Positions 1-6,618 of a DNA stretch of 8,868 nucleotides are shown in pieces. The first letter of the stretch is position 1. Each line of letters starts with the position of its first letter. Source of the stretch: an uncultured Collinsella sp. (GTDB taxonomy: Bacteria; Actinomycetota; Coriobacteriia; Coriobacteriales; Coriobacteriaceae); assembly GCA_900542165.1 (NCBI GenBank), contig UQMM01000046.1:1-8868 (forward strand). Direction: 5' to 3'. The position numbers and the translations under genes were made by a program. Under the pieces are notes generated by a model. It had not been told where the DNA came from and made no database searches. It saw only the letters and a list, made by a program, of their open reading frames with translations.

Positions 1-396
1 ACGACCGCCAAGAAGGCAACGGCAACCAAGAAGACCACGGCTACGAAGTCGACGACCACGAAGGCAGCCACGACCAAGGCAGCCGCAAAGCCGGCCGTCA
101 ACGTCGAGGAGACGCCCGCCGAGTCCAAGGCCGAGGCAACCGTCGAGGCCAAGCCGGCCGCCAAGACCACTACGCGAAAGCGCACGACGACGACCAAGAA
201 GACCACGGCAAAGGCCACAACTCCCAAGGCAGAAACTAAGCCCGCTACTGCCAAAGAGGAGCCCAAGGCCGAGGTAAAGGCCAAGCCCGAGCCCGCCAAG
301 GAGACTCCGGTCTCCCCCGCCGCTCCGGCCGAGGAAAAGGCTCCGACCAAGAAGACATCCGTCCGCAAGGCAACGGCCACCCGCAAGCGCCGCTAA
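1..396 (+). CDS. C-terminal tail of a Lys/Thr/Ala-rich, histone-H1-like protein (5' partial)
   Basis: The frame is open from the first base of the window to a TAA at 394-396, giving 131 residues with no in-frame ATG, GTG or TTG, so the start lies to the left. The segment uses only nine amino acids (T, A, K, P, E, V, S, R, N) and has no aromatic residue, Cys, Gly, Leu, Ile or Met. I count 27 Lys, 6 Arg and 13 Glu. Runs such as TTTTKK and TKKTTA alternate with KAE/KPE stretches, and the chain ends in RKRR. This is the profile of an intrinsically disordered, basic nucleic-acid-binding tail, as seen on actinobacterial HU (HupB-like) proteins, topoisomerase I or RNase E/G. Which protein carries it cannot be told here, because the folded domain is outside the window. 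The near-absence of frame-breaking codons and the terminator just downstream support a real gene. Confidence 0.8.
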   Translation, partial: TTAKKATATKKTTATKSTTTKAATTKAAAKPAVNVEETPAESKAEATVEAKPAAKTTTRKRTTTTKKTTAKATTPKAETKPATAKEEPKAEVKAKPEPAKETPVSPAAPAEEKAPTKKTSVRKATATRKRR

Positions 397-433
397 CCCA
401 CAGACGATCAAAACCTCATCAAACCCTATGTAA

Positions 434-460
434 GGGGCGCTCCAACCGGGCGCCCCTTCT
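434..460 (+). terminator. Intrinsic terminator of the Lys-rich-tail gene
   Basis: A perfect 7-bp GC stem (GGGGCGC at 434-440 pairing with GCGCCCC at 450-456) encloses a 9-nt loop and is followed by TTCTCT. It lies 37 nt after the TAA of the upstream gene. The T-tract is short and interrupted, so termination may be incomplete. Confidence 0.75.
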
Positions 461-517
461 CTGTAGGTAGTTGGTAAAACGATTTTCTAGGACAACCGTT
501 CGCCGATGGTAAACGGA

Positions 518-552
518 TGTTGTTTATACAGCCTGTGTACAACAGATATACT
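518..552 (+). promoter_or_regulatory. Candidate promoter with overlapping operator-like dyad upstream of the GH13-GH77 gene
   Basis: A sigma-70-like pair can be read as TTTATA (523-528) and TATACT (547-552), with an 18-bp spacer. Over the -35 and spacer lies a symmetric dyad: TGTTGT at 518-523 and ACAACA at 539-544 are perfect reverse complements separated by 15 bp. A second pairing register exists inside it (525-531 with 533-539, one mismatch). A dyad placed there would fit a repressor site controlling the alpha-glucan enzyme, but no regulator gene is in the window and the site matches no operator I recognise. The promoter boxes are a weak match and unproven. Confidence 0.4.
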
Positions 553-572
553 TACATCCTGTGCGTAAAGCC

Positions 573-590
573 CATGGCCCGCAGGCCATG
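573..590 (+). promoter_or_regulatory. Perfect hairpin in the 5' leader of the GH13-GH77 gene
   Basis: CATGGCC (573-579) and GGCCATG (584-590) form a perfect 7-bp stem with a CGCA tetraloop. It ends 23 nt before the ATG at 614. No T-tract follows, so it is not a terminator. If transcription starts just after 552, it would sit near the 5' end of the mRNA and might protect it or affect translation. The Shine-Dalgarno is weak (TGGAC at 603-607). Confidence 0.45.
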
Positions 591-613
591 ATTCTATTGA
601 ACTGGACCGTACT

Positions 614-3600
614 ATGAGATTGATACACAACAGCCGTCTGCCGCAGTTTCGCACTCCGTTTGGCGCTGTGACCACAGGAACTACCCTTTCGCTCTCAGTG
701 ATTTTGGAGGATGCCGATCCCGCGCAGGCAACGCTTACGCTGCGAACCTGGGTCGATGAGATTGGTGAGTCTCGATATCCCATGACGCACGAGGGCGACG
801 GCATATTTAGCGTAGAGCTTAAGTGCACCGAGCCCTGTCTTATCTGGTACAGCTTTATCTGCAATATCGAAGGCCAGCCCGAGGTCCGCTTGGGCGCACC
901 GCAAGGACGCACCGGCGGCGAAGGCGTAACCTACAACTACGCCGAGGTGCCGTCATTCCAGGTCACCGTCTACAAACACCGTGAGAACCGTCCCACCTGG
1001 TACGAGCGCGGTATGGTCTACCAGATCTTCCCCGATCGCTATGCCCGTGACGAGCACTGGCGCGAGCGCACACTGGCCGAGGTCGAAAAACCGCGTAAGG
1101 GCATTCAGCGCCGCATGATCGAGGACTGGAACGAACCGCCTGTGTACGAGCGCGCCGAGGACGGCTCCATCAAGACCTGGGACTTTTACGGCGGATCGCT
1201 CAAGGGCATTCAGGAAGACCTGCCTCGCATCGCCGAGCTGGGCTTTACAGCCATCTACCTCAACCCCATTTTTGAAGCCGCGAGCAACCACCGCTACGAC
1301 ACCGCCGATTACACCAAGATCGATCCGATTCTGGGCACCGAGCAGGACTTTACTGAGCTGTGCGAGGCGGCCGAGGAGTTGGGCATTTCCATCATTCTGG
1401 ACGGTGTGTTCAACCACACGGGCGACGATTCGATCTACTTCAACCGCTACGGCAACTACCCCGGCGTGGGCGCGTGGCAAAGCGAGGATTCGCCGTGGCG
1501 CGATGCGTTTTATTTCCACGAGGACGGCTCGTACGACTGCTGGTGGGGCGTGGGCAATATGCCCGCCATCAATGAGAGCTCCGAGCTGGTACGCGAGCGG
1601 CTCCTGGGCAAGGACGGCGTCATTCGTAAATGGCTACGTGCCGGCGCTCATGGCTGGCGCCTCGACGTGGCCGACGAGCTTTCCGATGACTTCTTGGCCG
1701 AGATCAAGAAGGCAGTACTTGCCGAAAAGCCCGATGCCCTGTTGCTCGGCGAGGTCTGGGAAGACGCCTCCAACAAGATCAGCTACGGCCATCTGCGTCG
1801 CTATCTGCAAGGCTCCGAGCTCGACTCGGCCATGGATTACCCCTTCCGCGACATGGTCATCGGCTTTTTGATGGGCTACAAAAACGCCTACCAAGCTGCC
1901 GAGGATATCGAGACCCTACGCGAGAACTATCCGCGTGAGGCCCTGTCTTGCGCACTCAACCTGCTGTCGAGCCACGACCGTCCGCGCATTATCTCGGTGC
2001 TCGGCGGCGGCCCCGACGAGTCACAGCTGCCCGAGTGCGAGCGCAGCAAGTGGCGCCTGGACGAGAACGCGATGGGCCTGGCCAAGAGCCGTTTTTGGCT
2101 CGCGACGCTCATGCAGATGACGTTCCCGGGCGTTCCCTCGATCTATTATGGCGACGAGTACGGCTTGGAGGGTCTCACCGATCCGGGCAATCGTCGCACC
2201 ATGCCGACCAAGGAAGACCTGCACGACTTCGATACGTTCGCGATCGTAAAGAACGCATCTGCTGTGCGCCGCGCGCTGCCGTTTATGGTTGACGGCGAGA
2301 TAAAGGCCTTCGCGCTCAACGACGAGGTACTCGCCTATACGCGCACCGGTAAAGACGGTGAGGCCGCAACGGTTATCATCAACCGCAGTCTGCGCAATTC
2401 GCATCGCGTGACCATTCCGGCGCTCGGCGAATGCGCGAGCGATGTGATTAGCGGTCATGAGTGCGAGATCCACAACGGTACCGTCACGCTCGATCTGTAT
2501 CCGCTGGGTTCGTCGATCATCTATCACCATGCCGAGCAGCGCCTGCAGGAGCCGCTCGATCACGGTGCGGGTGTTGTGTGCCATATCACATCGGTGCCGA
2601 CCGACGACGGCAAGCCCGGTACGATCGGCGCGCCCACGCGTCGTTTTATCGACCATCTGGCCGCCATGGGTATGCGCTACTGGCAGGTTCTCCCCGTCAA
2701 CCCCACGGACTTCTTCCGCTCCCCTTACGCCGGTCCTTCGGCCTTTGCAGGCAATATCGACCTGCTGCCCGAAAGTCACGAGGAGCTGGCCGCCGACTTT
2801 GCTGTCTGGAAGACCCGCGGCGGCGAGGATGCCGATCCGCTGTACACGGCGTTTAAACATCGCAATGCCGATTGGCTCGAGAAGTACTGCGTCTACATGG
2901 CCGTTAAGAAGTACTTTGAGGGCGAGTCGCGCCACGATTGGCCGGCAGATGTCGCGCGCTACAACGAGCATCTGATCGACGACAAGCGCTTCCACAACGA
3001 GGCCGAGCTTCAGGCGTACATGCAGTACCGCTTTGACCTGGCTTGGTGCGAGCTCATGAACTATGCGCACAAGAAGGGCGTCGAGGTTATCGGCGATATT
3101 CCTATGTACGTGTCTGACGATTCGGCAGATGCGTGGAGCGAGCCCGAGAACTTCTGGCTGTCCGATACCGGCAAGGCGATTGAGATTTCCGGCGCGCCGC
3201 CCGACAACTTTGCACCCGAGGGCCAGGTGTGGGGCAACCCGACGTTCCGCTGGGACCACATGAAGCAGAACGGCTATAGCTGGTGGATGGATCGCCTGCG
3301 TCGCGCGTTTTCACTCTACGACCGTGTGCGCCTGGATCACTTCCTGGGATTCCACAGCTACTTCAGTATCCCCGCAGGCAAGGCTTGCGCCGAAGGTCGT
3401 TGGCTGGCGGGACCGGGCAAGGACCTATTCCAGACCGCCTACAACGAGCTGGGTCCGCTCAACTTTATCGCCGAGGACCTGGGCTATTTGACGCCCGGTG
3501 TTCGCGCTATGGCTTCGACCTGTGGTTTCCCCGGCATGGACGTGCTGGAGTTTAGCGACTACGACGTTCGTTGCGGTGTGCATCCCACGCCCGGCAAGAT

Positions 3601-3910
3601 CCTGTACACCTCGACGCACGACACCTCGACGCTGGCCGGTTGGTGCACACGTTCCTTTGCGGGCGGCGACGAGCCGAGCGGTGTTGAGGTGGCGGCCAAG
3701 CTGATGAGCGACGCGCTGGCAAGCGACGCTCCCCTGGTGATGATGCCGCTGCAGGATATCCTGGGGCTGGGCGACGACGCACGTATGAACGTACCGGGCG
3801 TGGCAACGGGCAACTGGACCTGGCAGGCTGACGAGGCCGACGTTGCTGCCGCCGAGGACAGAACCGCACAGCTCCTGCGCAACAACCATAGATTCTGGGG
3901 CGAAGCGTGA
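614..3910 (+). CDS. malQ: Bifunctional GH13 neopullulanase-like alpha-glucan hydrolase / GH77 4-alpha-glucanotransferase fusion
   Basis: This 1098-residue cytoplasmic enzyme (no signal peptide) should hydrolyse alpha-glucan or malto-oligosaccharide bonds and transfer 4-alpha-glucan chains, serving starch, maltodextrin or glycogen use. Residues 1 to about 125 form an N-terminal beta domain of the CBM34/neopullulanase kind, opening HNSRLPQFRTPFGA, which supports the ATG at 614. A GH13 barrel follows. It has DGVFNH (263-268), MPAIN (316-320, the neopullulanase-type region V), RLD with nucleophile D351, acid/base E380 in GEVWE, and H454-D455 in SSHDRPR. A C-terminal beta domain runs to about 640. 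GH77 begins near G651 and carries the loop motif SGAPPDNFAPEGQVWGNP, nucleophile D908 (RLDHFLGF), acid/base E954 (AEDLG) and D1003 (THDTST). All catalytic residues of both halves are present, so both should be active. The gene ends in tandem stops TGA-TAA. GlgX-MalQ is a possible alternative label, but the GH13 half looks neopullulanase-like rather than GlgX. Confidence 0.95.
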   Translation: MRLIHNSRLPQFRTPFGAVTTGTTLSLSVILEDADPAQATLTLRTWVDEIGESRYPMTHEGDGIFSVELKCTEPCLIWYSFICNIEGQPEVRLGAPQGRTGGEGVTYNYAEVPSFQVTVYKHRENRPTWYERGMVYQIFPDRYARDEHWRERTLAEVEKPRKGIQRRMIEDWNEPPVYERAEDGSIKTWDFYGGSLKGIQEDLPRIAELGFTAIYLNPIFEAASNHRYDTADYTKIDPILGTEQDFTELCEAAEELGISIILDGVFNHTGDDSIYFNRYGNYPGVGAWQSEDSPWRDAFYFHEDGSYDCWWGVGNMPAINESSELVRERLLGKDGVIRKWLRAGAHGWRLDVADELSDDFLAEIKKAVLAEKPDALLLGEVWEDASNKISYGHLRRYLQGSELDSAMDYPFRDMVIGFLMGYKNAYQAAEDIETLRENYPREALSCALNLLSSHDRPRIISVLGGGPDESQLPECERSKWRLDENAMGLAKSRFWLATLMQMTFPGVPSIYYGDEYGLEGLTDPGNRRTMPTKEDLHDFDTFAIVKNASAVRRALPFMVDGEIKAFALNDEVLAYTRTGKDGEAATVIINRSLRNSHRVTIPALGECASDVISGHECEIHNGTVTLDLYPLGSSIIYHHAEQRLQEPLDHGAGVVCHITSVPTDDGKPGTIGAPTRRFIDHLAAMGMRYWQVLPVNPTDFFRSPYAGPSAFAGNIDLLPESHEELAADFAVWKTRGGEDADPLYTAFKHRNADWLEKYCVYMAVKKYFEGESRHDWPADVARYNEHLIDDKRFHNEAELQAYMQYRFDLAWCELMNYAHKKGVEVIGDIPMYVSDDSADAWSEPENFWLSDTGKAIEISGAPPDNFAPEGQVWGNPTFRWDHMKQNGYSWWMDRLRRAFSLYDRVRLDHFLGFHSYFSIPAGKACAEGRWLAGPGKDLFQTAYNELGPLNFIAEDLGYLTPGVRAMASTCGFPGMDVLEFSDYDVRCGVHPTPGKILYTSTHDTSTLAGWCTRSFAGGDEPSGVEVAAKLMSDALASDAPLVMMPLQDILGLGDDARMNVPGVATGNWTWQADEADVAAAEDRTAQLLRNNHRFWGEA

Positions 3911-3954
3911 TAAAACCCCCGATATAGGGTACAGTTACAGACGTTTGAATTTTT

Positions 3955-3979
3955 GCGGGCAGAGTAATCTGCCCGCTTT
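3955..3979 (+). terminator. GNRA-loop hairpin between the fusion enzyme and the FmdB-type gene
   Basis: GCGGGCAGA (3955-3963) and TCTGCCCGC (3968-3976) make a perfect 9-bp stem with a GTAA tetraloop, followed by only TTT. It starts 44 nt after the upstream stop and ends 22 nt before the next ATG. It could be a leaky terminator of the enzyme gene, or a stabilising or attenuating structure in the leader of the zinc-ribbon gene. The short T-tract keeps this open. Confidence 0.5.
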
Positions 3980-3998
3980 GTGCTGAAAAGGAAGTATT

Positions 3999-4235
3999 AT
4001 GGCGCGCTACGATTACAAGTGCTCGAGCTGCGGCAACGTGTTTGAGGTCGAGCATCCCATGTCCGAGACTCCCGAGGTCGTGTGCCCGAGCTGCGGTGCC
4101 CCGGCGGCCAAGACGTTCTCGGCCAGCGGCATTAAATTTGAGGGTAGCGGTTTCTATAACACCGACCAGCGAAGCGGCGGTTCCAGCACCAACGCCACCA
4201 GCGGCTGCTGCGCCAACTGCCCTCACAGCCACTAG
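3999..4235 (+). CDS. FmdB-family small zinc-ribbon protein
   Basis: This 78-residue protein begins MARYDYKCSSCG, the signature opening of FmdB-type putative regulatory proteins (CxxC...CxxC...Ser-rich). Two CxxC knuckles (C8/C11 and C29/C32) should bind one zinc. The conserved KTFSASGIKFEGSGFYNTD stretch follows at 38-56, then a Gly/Ser/Thr-rich linker. The C-terminus carries a further cluster (C70, C71, C74, H76, H78) that could hold a second metal. The family is named from a proposed formamidase regulator, but its molecular role is not established, so no function is assigned. AAGGA at 3988-3992, 6 nt before the ATG, is a good ribosome binding site. The gene is followed by a strong terminator. 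It may be transcribed from its own promoter or by read-through from the enzyme gene 88 nt upstream. Confidence 0.93.
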   Translation: MARYDYKCSSCGNVFEVEHPMSETPEVVCPSCGAPAAKTFSASGIKFEGSGFYNTDQRSGGSSTNATSGCCANCPHSH

Positions 4236-4245
4236 AAACAACGCG

Positions 4246-4283
4246 GCCCCGCGATCAACACCGATCGCGGGGCTATTTCTTTG
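4246..4283 (+). terminator. Strong intrinsic terminator between convergent FmdB-type gene and rsmB
   Basis: GCCCCGCGATC (4246-4256) and GATCGCGGGGC (4263-4273) form a perfect 11-bp stem with a 6-nt loop, followed by TATTTCTTTG. It lies 10 nt after the stop codon of the zinc-ribbon gene. Read on the minus strand, the same stem lies 24 nt past the rsmB stop and is followed by a CG-containing, weaker T-tract, so it may also help end the operon from that side. Confidence 0.88.
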
Positions 4284-4297
4284 TGTCGCAGGTAGCT

Positions 4298-5701
4298 CTA
4301 TGAGTTGCGGACCAGCCTGGCGCAGAAGTGGCCGTCGTAGGAGTCGGCGTTTACGGGGACGCTTTGGAAAAGTCCGCGGTCGTTTTGGCGTACGGATACG
4401 AGCTTCTTGGCCTGATCGAACTCGGGGAGTTGCAGAATCTGTGCTTCGGAAAGCGGTGCCACGCTAAAGCCAGCACCCTCGGGAGAAGCAAGGAACGCGT
4501 CCACGACCTGCGTGTTCTCCTCGTCGAAGACCGAGCACGTTGCATAGATGAGCTCACCGCCGGCAGCCACGCGCGCAGCAGCCTCCTTGAGCATCGTCAG
4601 CTGCAACTTGGGCAGCTCAACCGTCACATCCTTTTCGGTCAGGCGCCACGGAATCTCGGGATGACGACGCATGGTTCCGGTGCCAGAGCACGGCGCATCG
4701 ATAAAGACCGTGTCGAACTTAACCGGCTCGCCAAGCATGGCATCAAACGATGTGAGCACCTCATCAAGCTCGCAGGCATCACCCGAAACCGTACGAACGC
4801 CCTGAATACCGGCCTTATGCAGGCGAGCGAGATTCAGATCGCACTTACGGTCATGAAGATCAAGTGCCGTATGCTGACGCTCATAGCCGGCACGCTTGGC
4901 CTGGCACATCATCACATAGGTCTTGGTGCCACGACCGGCACCAATCTCAAGGCAGCTTCCAGGGTGCGTGGCAGCTGTGGCGATAAGCTGAGCGTTAAGG
5001 TCCGAGGCCACCGCGGCAGCACGCTCAAATACGCCCGACGCAACCGTAACCTGGGCATCAACCGGGGCATGGCAGCCTGGGAAGACAGGCGCGACGAGCT
5101 GGGAGATATACGGATCTGGCTTAGTCGCAAAGGCGTTCTCATGAAGGGCCAGCGGCGCGGGGGCCAGATTGCCGGCAAAGTTAAGCGCACCCTCCGGCGT
5201 GTCGAACGATGACATAATGCGTGCGCACAGCCACCGCGGTAGACCCATCAGGCGCGACAAACGAACAAGACGGCGCTCGGATTCATCCACGTCGGACGCC
5301 GTGGCAAAATCTTCAACGTTATCCGCAACCTTATGCAGCACGGCATTGGCCAAGCCGGCGGCGGACTTAGCACCGCTGCGCACCAGCTCAACACCCTGAC
5401 TTACGGCAACGCGGCCAGGGGTATGCAGATAGAGCATCTCGAAGGCCGAGATACGAAGCGCCATGCGAACACGCGGCGCAACCTTTTTAGGCTTATCAAG
5501 AAACTGATCGAGCAGCTCGTCCAAAATACCCTGCGTGGCGGCAACACCCAGCGCCAAGCGAGCGGCAAAAGCGGAATCGCGCTGGTCAATAGCCTTGGCC
5601 GATGCGCGAGAGGACAGCACGTCACGCGCATACATGCCGCGGCGATCGGCCTCCATCAGCACATCGAGCGCAAGCTTACGCGCGGGAGACAGCTTGCTCA
5701 T
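4298..5701 (-). CDS. rsmB: 16S rRNA (cytosine(967)-C(5))-methyltransferase RsmB
   Basis: RsmB transfers a methyl group from SAM to C5 of 16S rRNA cytosine 967 (E. coli numbering) during small-subunit assembly. The 467-residue protein has an N-terminal NusB-like helical domain (about 1-150: early RKLALDVL, later PRVRMALRISAFEMLYL and GLANAVLHKV). A Rossmann methyltransferase domain follows. It shows motif I LEIGAGRGTKT (251-261), motif IV DAPCSGTGTMRRHPEIPWR with C338, and motif VI YATCSVFDEEN with C389, the expected catalytic nucleophile. The end DGHFCARLVRN is typical. Motif I differs from the usual CAAPGGKT form. I chose the ATG at 5701 because it gives MSKLSPARKLAL and an ATGA overlap with the fmt stop. 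An in-frame upstream ATG at 5749 would add 16 unrelated residues inside fmt. The overlap implies translational coupling with fmt, and this is the last gene of the operon. Confidence 0.95.
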   Translation of the reverse strand: MSKLSPARKLALDVLMEADRRGMYARDVLSSRASAKAIDQRDSAFAARLALGVAATQGILDELLDQFLDKPKKVAPRVRMALRISAFEMLYLHTPGRVAVSQGVELVRSGAKSAAGLANAVLHKVADNVEDFATASDVDESERRLVRLSRLMGLPRWLCARIMSSFDTPEGALNFAGNLAPAPLALHENAFATKPDPYISQLVAPVFPGCHAPVDAQVTVASGVFERAAAVASDLNAQLIATAATHPGSCLEIGAGRGTKTYVMMCQAKRAGYERQHTALDLHDRKCDLNLARLHKAGIQGVRTVSGDACELDEVLTSFDAMLGEPVKFDTVFIDAPCSGTGTMRRHPEIPWRLTEKDVTVELPKLQLTMLKEAAARVAAGGELIYATCSVFDEENTQVVDAFLASPEGAGFSVAPLSEAQILQLPEFDQAKKLVSVRQNDRGLFQSVPVNADSYDGHFCARLVRNS

Positions 5702-6618
5702 GACAGAACACCCCACGAAAGATCGGCGCCTTGCAGCCCAGCAGCCCAAGCAGAAGCGGCCATAGCACGCTTGCCATCGGGCTTAACCTCGAGCAACTCA
5801 ACCGTGCCATCGGAAAGACCAAGGTAAAAACGCTTGGCCTTAACGTCAACGGCGCCCTCGCCAAGCGAAACATCGGCCAGCGCAGCATCGAGCACACGCA
5901 CGGTCTTGCCGGCAATCACGCAACGAGCAGGCGCGGTATCGGACGAAGCGAGCACATGACGCACGCAATCGAGCGCAGCCATTTGCGGATCCAGGCGCAT
6001 CTCCTGCTTAGAAATCTTGGCTGCATGAGTGACGAGTGACTCATCCTGCTCAGTCCACACGGCGGTGCCATCGGCAAGAAAAGGAAGCGTATCGGCAAGC
6101 AGTTTGCCGCCAAGCTCACCAAGCTCCATGGTCAGCGCCTCGGCATGCTTACCGGCAACCGACGTAGACGCCTGGGCACAATAAGCGCCGGTATCAACGC
6201 CATGTCCAATACGCATAATAGAAACGCCAGCAACCTCATCACCAGCGAGAATCGCACGCTGAATAGGAGCAGCCCCACGCCAACGAGGCAGCAAGGACGC
6301 ATGAACATTCACAATACCAAGCGGCGCCATATGCAGCACCTCATCCGGCAAAATACAGCCATAAGCAGCCACACAGAAAATATCGGCTTGCGCAGCTTGG
6401 AGCGCCTCAACAACCTCGGCCGTCATACGATTAGCCTCAATAACCCTCAACCCAAGCTCAAGCGCCTTAGCCTTAACAGGAGACGGCTCCAGTTTTTTAC
6501 CACGTCCGCGAACAGCATCAGGACGAGTAACGACAAGTGCAATCTCATTCCCAGCCTCAACAAGCGAAGTCAACGAAGGCACAGCAAAATCAGGCGTACC
6601 CATAAACACAATACGCAT
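5698..6618 (-). CDS. fmt: Methionyl-tRNA formyltransferase
   Basis: Fmt formylates Met-tRNA(fMet) with 10-formyl-tetrahydrofolate so that translation can initiate. The 306-residue length is normal. It opens MRIVFMGTPDFAVPSL, contains RPDAVRGRGKKLEPSPVK at 32-49, and has the cofactor and catalytic signature VNVHASLLPRWRGAAPIQRAI (103-123), with N104, H106 and, further on, D142 in GVDTG as the catalytic set. A C-terminal OB-fold-like domain (about 205-306) contacts the tRNA. GAGGAG-like Shine-Dalgarno sequence lies at 6629-6636, about 10 nt before the ATG. The stop overlaps the rsmB start (ATGA). Codon use is unlike the neighbours: 25 of the first 40 codons end in T, against 3 of 40 in def. The protein itself is ordinary, so its function is not in doubt. 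Confidence 0.97.
   Translation of the reverse strand: MRIVFMGTPDFAVPSLTSLVEAGNEIALVVTRPDAVRGRGKKLEPSPVKAKALELGLRVIEANRMTAEVVEALQAAQADIFCVAAYGCILPDEVLHMAPLGIVNVHASLLPRWRGAAPIQRAILAGDEVAGVSIMRIGHGVDTGAYCAQASTSVAGKHAEALTMELGELGGKLLADTLPFLADGTAVWTEQDESLVTHAAKISKQEMRLDPQMAALDCVRHVLASSDTAPARCVIAGKTVRVLDAALADVSLGEGAVDVKAKRFYLGLSDGTVELLEVKPDGKRAMAASAWAAGLQGADLSWGVLS

Noticed and set aside
487..912. A 141-residue minus-strand open frame across the promoter gap and the start of the GH13 gene
   Set aside because: It has no family resemblance, overlaps the conserved HNSRLPQFRTPFGA start of the real gene, and would read through the candidate promoter.
2021..3259. A 412-residue open frame on the minus strand opposite the GH77 half
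   Set aside because: It is antisense to a gene with complete GH13 and GH77 motifs, resembles no family, and is expected from the codon bias of the GC-rich sense strand.
4328..5212. A 294-residue open frame on the plus strand opposite rsmB
   Set aside because: The minus strand carries all RsmB motifs and the ATGA overlap with fmt; the plus frame is a shadow without a ribosome binding site or recognisable domain.
5702..5749. N-terminal extension of RsmB to the ATG at 5749
   Set aside because: The extra 16 residues (starting MGCWAARRR) do not fit the NusB-like domain and lie wholly inside fmt; the ATG at 5701 gives the expected start and an ATGA overlap.
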